DNA of 64,000 bases from an uncultured Prevotellaceae bacterium (lineage in GTDB: Bacteria; Bacteroidota; Bacteroidia; Bacteroidales; Bacteroidaceae): NCBI GenBank assembly GCA_900316585.1, contig ONDM01000008.1, forward strand, positions 1 through 64,000, given 5' to 3'. The first letter of the stretch is position 1, and every line of letters begins with the position of its first letter. The notes under the pieces were generated by a model. That model was given only the letters and a program-made list of their open reading frames with translations. It did no database searches and was not told the origin of the DNA. Shown here piece by piece: positions 1-9,777 of this stretch. Both the position numbers and the translations under genes were made by a program.

Positions 1-80
1 TACTTCTGTCTGTTTATCTCAAGTCTATCAAAGATCGCCTCTTAGATGCCTGCCGGCGTTTTATTTCCGGAAAGCGGATG

Positions 81-114
81 CAAAGGTACTGCTTTTTTCT
101 TAACCGCAAAACAA
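81..114 (-). promoter_or_regulatory. Left-facing Bacteroidota promoter
   Basis: On the minus strand a TACCTTTG box (81-88) matches the TAnnTTTG -7 consensus. TTTTG-like elements lie 18 and 23 bp upstream (107-109 and 112-114), on either side of the usual 19-21 bp, so the -33 assignment is uncertain. It would drive a gene beyond the left edge. The rest of positions 1-187 shows no coding region that I can support. Confidence 0.35.
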
Positions 115-187
115 AATCAAGAAAAATATTTTCAAAAACATGTTTTGATTCCTTTCTCCTATATAAAACTTATAACTCTAATCCATT

Positions 188-220
188 AAAAAAAGTGGTT
201 GTATCTCAAGACACAACCAC
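188..220 (-). terminator. Terminator of the DASS transporter gene
   Basis: An 8-bp inverted repeat (GTGGTTGT at 195-202, ACAACCAC at 213-220) is followed on the minus strand by a run of seven T (188-194). It lies just past the stop codon of the leftward transporter gene, as expected for an intrinsic terminator. Confidence 0.75.
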
Positions 221-247
221 TTTTACACATATGACTATTATTTAAAT

Positions 248-1756
248 TTACAAAAGACCAGCCCTACCTATAAAGACTAACATTATGTAACCAAGGATAA
301 AGCCTATAATACCCATAATCAATCCCACTCGCATCATATCTTTCTGCTCTACCATACCTGTAGCATGAGCCAATGCATTTGGAGGAGTAGAAATTGGCAA
401 AATCATTGCCAATGATGCTGACATAGCTAAACCTATTAATAATGGGGCAACGCCTCCAAAAGAAGCCAAATTCTCTGCAGCTGCAGTACCAACTACAGCC
501 AAAATAGGTACAAGCAAAGATGCAGTAGCAGTATTTGAAATAAAATTAGATAAAGCATAGCACAATAAGCCAGAACCCACAATCATTAGTAGAGGTGACC
601 AGCTATTAAATGGAATGCTCTCTATCATATGAGTGGCTAAACCTGTATCTTGCATGGCAACTCCCAAAGCAAAACCACCTGCAACCATCCAAAGTACAGA
701 CCAGTTAATTTCCTCTAAATCTCTACGGGTTATAATTCCACAGGCACAAAAGACACCAATTGGCAACATAGCAACCACATTAGAGTTGACGCCAGTTATT
801 CTATCGCATACCCACAACAAAATTGTCAAAGCAAATGTAATATAAACAACAATAGATTGCCAGTCTTTTTTAGTTGTGCCTTCAATGTTCAATTCTATTG
901 TTTTTGCTTTGAATGGGAACAATTTCAGTAATAAGATCCATGCTATAAACAAAACCAATAAAGCAAAAGGCAACATAAACAGCATCCATTGACCAAATCC
1001 CAAATTCATATTCAATCCCTCAGGATCATTCAAGTATTTCAGCGCAATAGCATTAGGAGGGGTACCAATAGGTGTAGCGATACCGCCTATATTGGCTCCG
1101 ATTGGGATGGCTAAAGCTAAACCAATCTTTCCTTTTCCATCAGCAGGAAGAGATTTCAAAACAGGAGTCAAAAATGTCAACATCATTGCCGCTGTAGCTG
1201 TATTTGACAAAAACATGGAAAAAACTCCTGTAGCCAAAATGAACCCTAATAGAACGAATTTCGGATTTGTCCCAAAAGGTTTTAACATAACCTTTGCTAA
1301 TAGAACATCCAAGCCAGTTTTAGTTGCAGCTATGGCAAGGATAAAGCCTCCAAGGAACAACATAATTATAGGATCTGCGAATGTGTACATCAGACTTTTA
1401 TAACCTATAAGAGTTCCTAAAGGAATCACTCCACTATCAGTAGAAAAAAGCCACAGACTACTTGTACTGCAAGTAAACAAGAGAATTACAATAATCAGCA
1501 CAGATGTCGCCCATGAAGGAATAGCCTCTGTTAACCACATCAATGTAGCAAAAGCAAAAACTGCAATAACACGCTGTTCTACAATGGTCAAACCCGCTAT
1601 CCCAAACGAATCTGTTGGAAGGTTCCAAAGTATCAAAGAAACAATAACACTCACAACCAGAGAAATAATCAAAGATTTCTGTCTTGCCATTTTTCTCTCA
1701 AGGTTACTTCTGTGAGTACTTGAAGCCAGGTTGAAACCAATAAAGTTTTTAAACAT
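248..1756 (-). CDS. DASS/SLC13-family sodium:dicarboxylate transporter
   Basis: This is a 502-residue inner-membrane protein with about 11-12 hydrophobic segments. The two family hallmarks are present: SNTATA-type motifs in both halves, each followed by a Pro-rich substrate loop (ATPIGTPPNAIAL near residue 230 and PISTPPNALA near residue 455). The family co-imports C4-dicarboxylates, citrate or related anions with Na+. The first ATG is used; a second Met at about residue 23 is an alternative. It diverges from mutA-mutB, so succinate or another dicarboxylate feeding the propionate pathway is a reasonable but inferred substrate. A good promoter (1884-1915) gives a 5' leader of roughly 120 nt in which I see no riboswitch. 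Confidence 0.88.
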   Translation of the reverse strand: MFKNFIGFNLASSTHRSNLERKMARQKSLIISLVVSVIVSLILWNLPTDSFGIAGLTIVEQRVIAVFAFATLMWLTEAIPSWATSVLIIVILLFTCSTSSLWLFSTDSGVIPLGTLIGYKSLMYTFADPIIMLFLGGFILAIAATKTGLDVLLAKVMLKPFGTNPKFVLLGFILATGVFSMFLSNTATAAMMLTFLTPVLKSLPADGKGKIGLALAIPIGANIGGIATPIGTPPNAIALKYLNDPEGLNMNLGFGQWMLFMLPFALLVLFIAWILLLKLFPFKAKTIELNIEGTTKKDWQSIVVYITFALTILLWVCDRITGVNSNVVAMLPIGVFCACGIITRRDLEEINWSVLWMVAGGFALGVAMQDTGLATHMIESIPFNSWSPLLMIVGSGLLCYALSNFISNTATASLLVPILAVVGTAAAENLASFGGVAPLLIGLAMSASLAMILPISTPPNALAHATGMVEQKDMMRVGLIMGIIGFILGYIMLVFIGRAGLL

Positions 1757-1883
1757 AATAAAAAGATTAATTTATTGAAATTGTTTGTGTTCAATTAAAT
1801 CAATTTGAAATGATATGCTAAAATCATGTTAAGCAAAATAAGTAATACTTAATAGACTCCATACATTATATCATAAATCGCAG

Positions 1884-1915
1884 CAAATATAGCCATTTTC
1901 CAAAAATTAGACAAA
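1884..1915 (-). promoter_or_regulatory. Promoter of the DASS transporter
   Basis: A minus-strand TTTG (1912-1915) is separated by 20 bp from TATATTTG (1884-1891), an excellent match to the Bacteroidota TTTG-N19-21-TAnnTTTG consensus. Transcription should start near 1877. Confidence 0.6.
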
Positions 1916-2098
1916 TCATGATGACTCTTTTTTCAATTTCTATCAATTAAAAGAAAAATGTTTATACACTATTATGTTTTGCAATCTTGAGTTTGCAAAA
2001 AAAACACCCAAGCTCGTACCTTTCCATAATTTTATAAAGGTGGAACCAAATAGAAAAATAAAAAAGACTAAATTAATGAAAAGTACAAAAAGTTTCAC

Positions 2099-2106
2099 TA
2101 AATTTG
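2099..2106 (+). promoter_or_regulatory. -7 box of the mutA promoter
   Basis: TAAATTTG matches TAnnTTTG and lies 31 bp before the mutA start. No clear TTG is seen at the -33 position, so this is a partial match. Confidence 0.4.
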
Positions 2107-2137
2107 CGGCACAAAATCTTAACTCAATTAAGTAATT

Positions 2138-3994
2138 ATGGCAAATAACAAAGAAAAACTCTTCACCGACTTTAAGTCAACTACCACTCAAGAATGGTTG
2201 GATAAAATCCAAGTTGACCTTAAGGGGGCAGACTTCGAGAAGAAGCTTGTGTGGAGAACTAACGAGGGCTTCAAGGTTAAGCCTTTTTATCGGAAAGAAG
2301 ACCTAGAAGGTCTTACTACAACCCAGGCATTGCCTGGAGAGTTCCCTTTTGTTAGAGGCAACAAAAAGGACAACAACGAATGGTATGTTCGTCAAGACAT
2401 TGAGGTTGAAGATCCTAAAGCAGCCAATGCTAAGGCTCTGGATATCTTAATGAAAGGAATTGACAGCTTAGGTTTCCACATTCCTGCAGATATGGTTTCT
2501 GCTGAGAACATCGAGACTTTGCTGGAAGGTATAGCAGCTGACGCTATCGAACTGAATTTTGCTACCTGCCAGTGCCACACCCTTGAGTTGGCAAACATCT
2601 TGGTAGCTTACTATCAGAAGAAAGGCTATGATTTAACTAAGTTGGTAGGTTCTATCAACTTTGACCCAATGGAGAAAATGCTCCTTAAGGGCAAAGACAC
2701 TACCGCTTTACTGCAGGAAGCATGCAAGCTAGCTAAAGTTCTGGAAATTCTTCCTAACTATCGCTGTTTTACTGTAAATGCCGTAACATTGAACAATGCA
2801 GGTGCATTTATCGCTCAAGAATTAGGTTATGCACTTTCTTGGGGTAATGAGTGGCTGAACATATTAACAGAGCAAGGTGTAGATCCTACATTGGCTGCTC
2901 AGAAAATCAAATTCAACTTAGGTATCAGCAGTAACTATTTCATGGAATTAGCAAAATTCCGTGCTGGCCGTATGTTGTGGGCTCAAATTGTTAAGCAGTA
3001 TGAACCTAAAACTGACGAGGCTTGTAAAATGATTGTTAATGCACGTACAAGTGAATTCAACTTGACTATGTTCGATGCTTATGTAAATCTGCTTCGTTCA
3101 CAGACTGAAACAATGAGCGCAGCTCTTGGTGGAGTACACTCAATTGTAGTAACTCCTTATGATAAAGCTTATGAAACCCCAGATGAATTTGCAGAACGTA
3201 TTGCACGTAATCAACAATTGCTACTGAAGGAAGAAAGCCATTTTGATAAGGTTGTTGACCCTGCTGCTGGCTCATATTACATCGAGAACCTTACTTCATC
3301 TATCGCTAAATCTGCATGGGATTTATTCCTAAAAGTAGAAGAAGAAGGTGGTTTCCAAGCAGCATTGAAGGCAAATACGGTTCAAACTGCTATCAATGAA
3401 AGTGGCAAGGCACGCCATCTGAACATCGCACGCCGCAAGGAAGTTCTTTTAGGAACTAACCAGTATCCTAACTTCACTGAACTTGCTGGTGAAAAACGTC
3501 CTGTTGCTAAGTGTGCTAAATGCTGTGAGGCAGGCGATGAAACCTTGACTCCATTGAATATGGACCGTGCAGCAAGTGAATTTGAAGCATTACGCTTACA
3601 AACCGAAGAAAGCGGAAAGCGTCCTAAGGCATTTATGCTGACCATCGGTAATCTGGCTATGCGTCAGGCTCGTGCACAGTTCTCTTGCAACTTCCTTGCA
3701 TGTGCTGGTTATCAGGTAATAGACAACCTTGGTTTCCCAACTGTAGAAGAAGGTGTTGAAGCTGCTAAAAAGGCAGGTGCAGACATTATCGTTCTTTGCT
3801 CAAGCGATGACGAATATGCAGAATACGCTATCCCTGCTTACAAGCTGGTGGGCGACAGTGCATTGTTTATCGTAGCAGGTGCTCCTGCTTGCATGGAAGA
3901 TTTGAAGGCCGCAGGCATTGAGAACTTCATTCATGTTCGAGTTAACGTATTGGATACTTTGAGAGATTTTAACAAGAAGTTGGGTATCTGCTAA
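2138..3994 (+). CDS. mutA: Methylmalonyl-CoA mutase small (beta) subunit
   Basis: This 618-residue subunit pairs with MutB to interconvert succinyl-CoA and methylmalonyl-CoA in the propionate pathway. The N-terminal two thirds is a TIM-barrel mutase domain (for example the MELAKFRAGRMLWAQIVKQ segment, which MutB repeats almost exactly). The C-terminal domain is a cobalamin-binding-like fold but lacks the DxHxxG cobalt-ligand motif. This is the normal state of the non-catalytic subunit. Its length is typical. It lies 12 nt before mutB and is surely cotranscribed. MeaB, the chaperone of the mutase, is encoded at 36.3-37.4 kb. Confidence 0.96.
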   Translation: MANNKEKLFTDFKSTTTQEWLDKIQVDLKGADFEKKLVWRTNEGFKVKPFYRKEDLEGLTTTQALPGEFPFVRGNKKDNNEWYVRQDIEVEDPKAANAKALDILMKGIDSLGFHIPADMVSAENIETLLEGIAADAIELNFATCQCHTLELANILVAYYQKKGYDLTKLVGSINFDPMEKMLLKGKDTTALLQEACKLAKVLEILPNYRCFTVNAVTLNNAGAFIAQELGYALSWGNEWLNILTEQGVDPTLAAQKIKFNLGISSNYFMELAKFRAGRMLWAQIVKQYEPKTDEACKMIVNARTSEFNLTMFDAYVNLLRSQTETMSAALGGVHSIVVTPYDKAYETPDEFAERIARNQQLLLKEESHFDKVVDPAAGSYYIENLTSSIAKSAWDLFLKVEEEGGFQAALKANTVQTAINESGKARHLNIARRKEVLLGTNQYPNFTELAGEKRPVAKCAKCCEAGDETLTPLNMDRAASEFEALRLQTEESGKRPKAFMLTIGNLAMRQARAQFSCNFLACAGYQVIDNLGFPTVEEGVEAAKKAGADIIVLCSSDDEYAEYAIPAYKLVGDSALFIVAGAPACMEDLKAAGIENFIHVRVNVLDTLRDFNKKLGIC

Positions 3995-4006
3995 AAGAAA
4001 AAGACA

Positions 4007-6157
4007 ATGAGAAAGAGTTTTAATAACATTGATATATTTGCTGGAATGCCTACTAGAAATGGTGCAGACTGGCAGAAAGAAAATGGCATCACTCCCAACT
4101 GGAACACTCCAGAAAAGATTTCAGTGAAGCCTGTATATACAAAAGAAGACCTAGAAGGAATGGAGCATCTGGATTTCGTTGCTGGTATCCCTCCATATCT
4201 TCGTGGACCGTATTCTATGATGTACACCTTCCGTCCTTGGACTATCCGTCAGTATGCGGGATTCTCTACAGCTGAAGAATCTAATGCATTCTACCGCCGA
4301 AATTTGGCATCAGGTCAGAAAGGTCTTTCAGTAGCCTTTGACCTTCCAACTCATCGCGGTTATGATCCTGACAATGCTCGTGTAAAGGGTGATGTAGGAA
4401 AAGCTGGTGTATCTATCTGTTCTCTGGAAAACATGAAAGTTCTTTTCGATGGCATTCCATTGAATAAGATGTCTGTATCCATGACAATGAACGGTGCTGT
4501 TCTTCCTGTCATGGCATTCTATATTAATGCCGGTTTGGAACAGGGAGCAAAGTTGGAAGAAATGGCTGGAACCATCCAGAATGATATTTTGAAAGAGTTC
4601 ATGGTGCGTAACACTTACATTTACCCACCTTCATTCTCCATGAAAATCATCTCTGACATCTTTGAATACACTTCTCAAAAGATGCCAAAATTCAACAGCA
4701 TTTCTATTTCTGGTTATCATATGCAGGAAGCAGGTGCAACAGCAGACATTGAATTAGCTTATACTTTGGCTGATGGTCTAGAGTACCTTCGTGCTGGTAT
4801 TAATGCGGGCATAGATATCGATGCTTTTGCACCTCGTTTATCATTCTTCTGGGCTATTGGTACTAACCACTTCATGGAAATTGCCAAAATGCGTGCAGCA
4901 CGTATGTTGTGGGCTAAAATTGTTAAGCAATTCAATCCAAAGAACCCTAAATCTTTGGCTCTACGTACTCACTCTCAAACATCTGGATGGTCATTGACAG
5001 AGCAGGATCCATTCAATAATGTTGGCCGTACTTGTATCGAAGCTATGGCAGCAGCTTTGGGTCATACTCAGTCTTTGCATACAAATGCCCTTGACGAGGC
5101 TATAGCATTGCCTACCGATTTCTCTGCTCGTATTGCCCGTAACACCCAAATCTACATTCAAGAAGAAACATATATCTGCAAGAATGTTGATCCATGGGGT
5201 GGTTCATTCTATGTTGAAAACCTGACAAACGAGTTGGCTCATAAAGCATGGGAGCACATTCAAGAAATTGAGAAACTGGGTGGTATGGCTAAAGCCATTG
5301 AGACCGGTGTGCCTAAAATGCGTATTGAAGAAGCTGCCGCTCGTACTCAAGCACGTATTGACTCTGGTCAGCAGACTATTATTGGCGTTAACAAGTATCG
5401 TTTGGAGCATGAAGACCCAATTGATATTTTGGAGATTGACAACACCGCTGTACGCGAAGAACAAGTTCAGCACTTGAAGAAACTTCGTGAAAACCGTGAC
5501 AACGAAGCTGTCAAGAAAGCATTGGCTGCTATCACAGAATGTGCTCGCACAGGTAAAGGCAACTTGCTTGAATTAGCTGTAGAGGCAGCACATCTTCGTG
5601 CTACCACAGGAGAGATTTCAGATGCCTGCGAAGATGTTGTAGGCCGTTATAAAGCAGTAATTAGAACTATTTCAGGAGTGTTCTCAGCAGAAAGCAAGAA
5701 GGATGCGCAGTTCCAAGAAGCTTGCCGCCTTACAGAAGAATTTGCAAAGAAAGAAGGTCGTCGTCCACGTATCATGGTTGCTAAAATGGGACAGGATGGA
5801 CATGACCGTGGTGCTAAAGTAGTTGCTACAGGATACGCAGACTGTGGTTTCGACGTGGATATGGGACCGTTGTTCCAGACACCAGAAGAAGCTGCACGAG
5901 AGGCTGTAGAAAACGATGTACATATCGTGGGTGCTTCATCATTGGCTGCTGGTCATAAGACTTTGATTCCTCAGCTGATTGAGGAACTAAAGAAACTAGG
6001 CCGTGAGGATATTATGGTAATCGCAGGCGGTGTTATTCCTGCACAGGATTACGACTTCCTCTACAAAGCTGGCGTTGCTGCGATCTTTGGTCCTGGAACT
6101 CCTGTTGCTTATTCAGCTATCACCATGATGAAATTGCTAATGGGCAAAGAGGCATAA
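4007..6157 (+). CDS. mutB: Methylmalonyl-CoA mutase large (alpha) subunit
   Basis: This 716-residue catalytic subunit carries the adenosylcobalamin-dependent rearrangement between succinyl-CoA and (R)-methylmalonyl-CoA. The substrate-binding TIM barrel fills about residues 30-550. The C-terminal B12 domain (about 580-710) holds the base-off signature D597-G-H599-D-R-G602, with His599 as the cobalt ligand, and a downstream SSLAAGH and GGVIP phosphate-tail pocket. It follows mutA and is closed by a strong terminator at 6181-6217. Nearby cobUTS and btuFC genes supply the cofactor. Confidence 0.97.
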   Translation: MRKSFNNIDIFAGMPTRNGADWQKENGITPNWNTPEKISVKPVYTKEDLEGMEHLDFVAGIPPYLRGPYSMMYTFRPWTIRQYAGFSTAEESNAFYRRNLASGQKGLSVAFDLPTHRGYDPDNARVKGDVGKAGVSICSLENMKVLFDGIPLNKMSVSMTMNGAVLPVMAFYINAGLEQGAKLEEMAGTIQNDILKEFMVRNTYIYPPSFSMKIISDIFEYTSQKMPKFNSISISGYHMQEAGATADIELAYTLADGLEYLRAGINAGIDIDAFAPRLSFFWAIGTNHFMEIAKMRAARMLWAKIVKQFNPKNPKSLALRTHSQTSGWSLTEQDPFNNVGRTCIEAMAAALGHTQSLHTNALDEAIALPTDFSARIARNTQIYIQEETYICKNVDPWGGSFYVENLTNELAHKAWEHIQEIEKLGGMAKAIETGVPKMRIEEAAARTQARIDSGQQTIIGVNKYRLEHEDPIDILEIDNTAVREEQVQHLKKLRENRDNEAVKKALAAITECARTGKGNLLELAVEAAHLRATTGEISDACEDVVGRYKAVIRTISGVFSAESKKDAQFQEACRLTEEFAKKEGRRPRIMVAKMGQDGHDRGAKVVATGYADCGFDVDMGPLFQTPEEAAREAVENDVHIVGASSLAAGHKTLIPQLIEELKKLGREDIMVIAGGVIPAQDYDFLYKAGVAAIFGPGTPVAYSAITMMKLLMGKEA

Positions 6158-6180
6158 ACAAAACTTATTATAAGAAAGAA

Positions 6181-6217
6181 AAGGGGGACACTTTGAAGAA
6201 GAGTGTCCTCTTTTTTT
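6181..6217 (+). terminator. Terminator after mutAB
   Basis: A 7-bp core stem (GGACACT at 6186-6192 with AGTGTCC at 6202-6208) is extended by G-U and A-T pairs and is followed by a run of T to 6217. It separates the mutAB transcript from oadGAB. Confidence 0.75.
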
Positions 6218-6270
6218 ATACACGCGCCCAATTCTTTAAGCAAAAATTTTAATAACTCGCTGATTTTTCT

Positions 6271-6278
6271 TAATTTTG
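6271..6278 (+). promoter_or_regulatory. -7 box of the oadG promoter
   Basis: TAATTTTG matches TAnnTTTG. It lies after the mutB terminator and 47 bp before the ATG chosen for oadG. It also lies inside the longer open frame that starts at 6203, which argues against that upstream start. Confidence 0.45.
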
Positions 6279-6325
6279 TACAGAAATTACGCATTTATCA
6301 GAAACAAATAAAACATATACTATTT

Positions 6326-6583
6326 ATGGAAAATATGGGATTAGGATTGACGCTGATGCTAATAGGTATGATTACTGTATTTGCAATTCTTCTCATCGTC
6401 ATCAATTTGAGTAAAGTACTCATCAACATTGTAAACAAGGTCGCTCCAGAAGAAGCGCCTAAGAAAAAGGTTGAAACTCAAATTCCGACAAAGATAGATA
6501 GTAATATCATGGCTATTATCGAGGCTGCTGTTAAGGAACTCACTGCAGGTAAGGGTACTGTAACAAGTGTGGAAAAATTATAA
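6326..6583 (+). CDS. oadG: OadG-family decarboxylase gamma subunit
   Basis: This is an 85-residue protein with one N-terminal membrane helix (about residues 6-28) and a charged, Pro/Lys-rich cytoplasmic stretch ending in a short conserved tail. This is the layout of the gamma subunit that anchors the Na+-translocating decarboxylase complex. The frame stays open back to 6203, but that extension crosses a terminator stem and a -7 promoter box, so the ATG at 6326 is preferred. It is followed after 28 nt by the carboxyltransferase subunit. Confidence 0.82.
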   Translation: MENMGLGLTLMLIGMITVFAILLIVINLSKVLINIVNKVAPEEAPKKKVETQIPTKIDSNIMAIIEAAVKELTAGKGTVTSVEKL

Positions 6584-6611
6584 TTGCTAACAAAAAGATA
6601 TCAGATATATT

Positions 6612-8456
6612 ATGGCTAGAGAAGTAAAATTCAGTTTGGTCTTTCGTGACATGTGGCAAAGTGCAGGTAAATACCAGCCACGCGTAGACCAGTTAGTTAA
6701 GGTTGCACCAGCAATCATTAAAATGGGATGTTTTGATCGGGTTGAAACTAATGGTGGTGGTTTTGAACAGGTCAACCTACTTTATGGCGAAAACCCTAAC
6801 AAAGCTGTCCGCGCATGGACTAAACCTTTCCACGAAGCTGGCATACAAACACATATGCTAGATAGAGCTTTAAATGCCCTTCGCATGAGTCCATGCCCAA
6901 AGGATTTGCGTAAACTATTCTACAAAGTAAAGAAAGCACAAGGAACTGACATTACACGTATTTTCTGTGGCCTTAATGACCCACGAAATGTTATTCCTTC
7001 CATTCAATATGCCAAGGAAGCAGGTATGATAGCTCAAGCATCTCTTTGCATAACTCACTCACCTATTCATACCGTAGAGTACTATGTAAATCTAGCAAAG
7101 ACTTTCATAGATGCTGGTGCTGATGAAATCTGCTTGAAAGATATGGCTGGTATTGGACGTCCTGAAACCTTAGGAAAAATTGTAGCAGGTATTAAAAAAT
7201 ACAGAAAAGATATTATAATACAATACCACTCCCACGCAGGGCCTGGTTTTAATGTATCTTCTATTTTGGAAGTATGCAAAAATGGTTGCGACTATGTTGA
7301 TACTGGTATGTCTCCACTTTCATGGGGTACAGGTCACGCTGATATAATTACCGTGCAAGAAATGTTGAAAGATGCTGGCTTCAAAGTAAAAGACGTTAAT
7401 ATGGAAGCCTATATGGAAGTACGCACCCAAATTCAGGAAATGATGGATGATTTCCTTGGTTACTACATTCCAGAATTAAACCATCTGAACAACTCCCTTC
7501 TTATCAAACCTGGATTACCTGGAGGTATGATGGGTTCCTTGATGACTGACCTGGAGGACAACTTGAAGTCTCTTAATAAATGGAAAATCAAGAATAACAA
7601 GCCTGAATTAACTACAGATCAGCTATTGATTAAACTATTTGATGAAGTTGCATATGTTTGGCCTAAGGTTGGTTATCCTTGCTTAGTCACTCCATTCAGT
7701 CAATACGTTAAGAACTTGGCTTTGATGAACGTAATACAAATGGAAAAAGGAAAGCCACGTTGGTCAATGATAGCAGATACCATTTGGGATATGATTCTTG
7801 GAAAAGCTGGTCAGTTACCTGGTCCTGTTGCTCCAGAACTTATTGAGATGGCAAAGGCTGAAGGACGTGAGTTCCAAACTAATGATCCTCAGGAAAATTA
7901 TCCAGACGATTTGGATGATTTCCGTAAGAAGATGAAAGAAAAAGGTTGGGAATTAGGAGAAGATGAAGAAGAACTCTTTGAATATTCCATGCATACTCCT
8001 CAATATGAAGCATACAAAAGTGGCAAGGCAAAAGCTGATTTTGAAGCAGATTTGGCAAAACGTAAAGCAGCTAAGAATTCTTCAAATAGTAACAACGAGC
8101 CAAAAACCATTACAGTATCAGTAAATGGAATGTCATATAAGGTAAACATTGCATATGGCGTTCAAACTCCGAAGCCAGATGCACCAGCAGTAACTCCTGT
8201 AGCAGCACCTTCACCAGCAGGTTCAGGACATGAATTACTTGCTCCACTGGAGGGTAAATTCTTCCTAGTTAAGGGTGCAAGTGACACTCCTGCGAAAATA
8301 GGTGACATAGTCAATGAGGGTGATGTGGTTTGCTACATTGAGGCTATGAAGACTTACAATGCAATCAAAGCTGATACAACAGGTACAATAACAGCAATCT
8401 GTTTCAATGCCGGTGATAGCGTATCAGAAGATGATGTATTGATGATCATTAGTTAA
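6612..8456 (+). CDS. oadA: Biotin-dependent decarboxylase alpha subunit (OadA/PycB-like)
   Basis: This 614-residue protein has a TIM-barrel carboxyltransferase domain (about 1-310), a conserved helical domain (about 310-470), a charged Pro/Ala-rich linker, and a C-terminal biotinyl domain with biotin acceptor Lys580 in EAMKT, 34 residues from the end. Metal ligands typical of oxaloacetate decarboxylase and pyruvate carboxylase are visible: Asp13, Lys176 and the H206-S-H208 pair. Other active-site motifs diverge: RDMWQS replaces RDxHQS, RALN replaces RGQN, and HSHAGPG replaces HxHxTTG. It should transfer a carboxyl group from a 2-oxoacid such as oxaloacetate to biotin for release by OadB. The substrate is inferred. 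Confidence 0.85.
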   Translation: MAREVKFSLVFRDMWQSAGKYQPRVDQLVKVAPAIIKMGCFDRVETNGGGFEQVNLLYGENPNKAVRAWTKPFHEAGIQTHMLDRALNALRMSPCPKDLRKLFYKVKKAQGTDITRIFCGLNDPRNVIPSIQYAKEAGMIAQASLCITHSPIHTVEYYVNLAKTFIDAGADEICLKDMAGIGRPETLGKIVAGIKKYRKDIIIQYHSHAGPGFNVSSILEVCKNGCDYVDTGMSPLSWGTGHADIITVQEMLKDAGFKVKDVNMEAYMEVRTQIQEMMDDFLGYYIPELNHLNNSLLIKPGLPGGMMGSLMTDLEDNLKSLNKWKIKNNKPELTTDQLLIKLFDEVAYVWPKVGYPCLVTPFSQYVKNLALMNVIQMEKGKPRWSMIADTIWDMILGKAGQLPGPVAPELIEMAKAEGREFQTNDPQENYPDDLDDFRKKMKEKGWELGEDEEELFEYSMHTPQYEAYKSGKAKADFEADLAKRKAAKNSSNSNNEPKTITVSVNGMSYKVNIAYGVQTPKPDAPAVTPVAAPSPAGSGHELLAPLEGKFFLVKGASDTPAKIGDIVNEGDVVCYIEAMKTYNAIKADTTGTITAICFNAGDSVSEDDVLMIIS

Positions 8457-8474
8457 TGAAAAGAAAGGCTGAAA

Positions 8475-9710
8475 ATGGATATTTTAAATAAACTATATGA
8501 AATGACAGCCTTCGCCCAAACTGGTGGAGACTGGACTTTCCTCATCATGATTCTCATAGCATTTGTACTGCTATATTTAGGAATTGTGAAGAAGTATGAG
8601 CCACTGTTGCTGATTCCTATTGGTTTCGGCGTCTTACTGGCCAACTTCCCCGGAGGAGGTATGGGGGTTGTTCAAGCAGCATCTGATGGTACTGTAGTCC
8701 TTCCTGATGGTAGTACTGAAATCATCTGGGATATGCCTTTGCATAAGATTGCACATGAACTAGGTCTAATGAATTTCATCTATTACATGTGTATCAAAAC
8801 TGGATTCATTCCACCTATCATCTTTATGGGTGTGGGTGCATTAACCGATTTTGGTCCTATGCTTCGTAACTTGAGACTTTCCATTTTTGGTGCAGGTGCA
8901 CAGTTTGGTATTTTTGCTGTATTACTGAGTGCTCTGGCATTAGGCTTTACACCTCAAGAGGCTGCATCTCTAGGTATCATCGGAGGAGCTGATGGTCCTA
9001 CAGCAATCTTTACCACTATCAAGTTGGCTCCACACCTTCTTGGTCCTATTGCAATCGCAGCATATTCATATATGGCTTTAGTTCCTGTTATAGTACCATT
9101 AGTAGTTAAACTGCTTTGCACAAAGAAGGAACTGATGATTAACATGAAGCAGCAGGATAAACTGTACCCTAACAAAACAGAAATAAAGAACATGCGTGTT
9201 CTGAAGATTTTGTTTCCGCTTTGCGTAACTACAATCGTTGCCTTGCTTGTGCCAACAGCTGTTAGTCTAGTTGGTATGTTAATGTTCGGTAACTTGCTGA
9301 AAGAATTAGGCGCCATGACTAGCCGCTTATTTGAAACAGCAAGCAACGCTATCATGAATACAGCTACAATCTTCTTAGGACTATCAGTAGGTGCAACAAT
9401 GACTTCTGATGCATTTTTAAACTTTACCACTATCGGTATTGTGGTAGGTGGTTTCCTTGCATTTGCCCTGTCAATAGGAGCTGGAATTTGCATGGCTAAG
9501 ATCTTTAATCTATTTGCTAAGAAGAAGGTAAACCCATTGATTGGTGCTACAGGTTTAAGTGCTGTACCAATGGCTAGCCGAGTAGCAAATGATATTGCCA
9601 CACAATATGACCCAAAGAACCACGTGTTGAATTACTGTATGGCAAGTAATATCTCTGGCGTTATTGGTTCTGCAGTTGCAGCAGGTGTTCTTATATCCTT
9701 CCTTGGCTAA
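8475..9710 (+). CDS. oadB: Na+-translocating decarboxylase beta subunit
   Basis: This 411-residue inner-membrane protein has about 10 hydrophobic segments. The family hallmark GGADGPTAIFTT near residue 170 contains the Asp used for Na+ transport, and the conserved C-terminal ATGLSAVPMASRVAN segment is present. The family decarboxylates carboxybiotin on the alpha subunit and pumps Na+ outward. The gene starts 18 nt after oadA, completing the gamma-alpha-beta set. Its operon position behind mutAB suggests energy conservation during succinate/propionate metabolism (inference). A perfect 15-bp hairpin follows. Confidence 0.94.
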   Translation: MDILNKLYEMTAFAQTGGDWTFLIMILIAFVLLYLGIVKKYEPLLLIPIGFGVLLANFPGGGMGVVQAASDGTVVLPDGSTEIIWDMPLHKIAHELGLMNFIYYMCIKTGFIPPIIFMGVGALTDFGPMLRNLRLSIFGAGAQFGIFAVLLSALALGFTPQEAASLGIIGGADGPTAIFTTIKLAPHLLGPIAIAAYSYMALVPVIVPLVVKLLCTKKELMINMKQQDKLYPNKTEIKNMRVLKILFPLCVTTIVALLVPTAVSLVGMLMFGNLLKELGAMTSRLFETASNAIMNTATIFLGLSVGATMTSDAFLNFTTIGIVVGGFLAFALSIGAGICMAKIFNLFAKKKVNPLIGATGLSAVPMASRVANDIATQYDPKNHVLNYCMASNISGVIGSAVAAGVLISFLG

Positions 9711-9727
9711 TAAAAACAATGTATAAC

Positions 9728-9765
9728 ATGTATGGGCGGATTGAAAATCCGCCCATACATATTTA
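9728..9765 (+). terminator. Strong hairpin after oadB
   Basis: A perfect 15-bp stem (9728-9742 with 9746-9760) closes on a GAA triloop and carries the GGGCGGAT/ATCCGCCC core. The T-run behind it is weak (ATTTAAAA), so it may be an intrinsic terminator or a 3'-end stabiliser of the oad transcript. Confidence 0.6.
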
Positions 9766-9777
9766 AAAGAAGATTTT

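Larger units (their letters stand above)
1757..2137. other. Divergent intergenic region, transporter / mutA
   Basis: This 381-bp AT-rich region holds the leftward promoter of the transporter and the rightward promoter of mutA. A weak inverted repeat (ACCTTT at about 2021 against AAAGGT at about 2037) lies between them. I see no open frame of note and no recognisable cobalamin riboswitch, although the downstream mutase uses B12. Confidence 0.5.

Noticed and set aside
2021..2043. Hairpin ACCTTT/AAAGGT upstream of mutA
   Set aside because: Six base pairs with a 12-nt loop in AT-rich DNA is within chance expectation.
1757..2137. Cobalamin riboswitch or leader peptide before mutA
   Set aside because: The predicted start near 2113 leaves a very short leader, and no aptamer-like pairing was recognised.
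6203..6325. Longer start for the OadG-type protein
   Set aside because: The extension begins inside the mutB terminator stem and contains a -7 promoter box; it is not family-like.
8954..9601. A 215-codon open frame antisense to oadB
   Set aside because: It lies wholly inside a strongly conserved membrane-protein gene, has no promoter or family resemblance, and arises from the codon bias of a hydrophobic protein.
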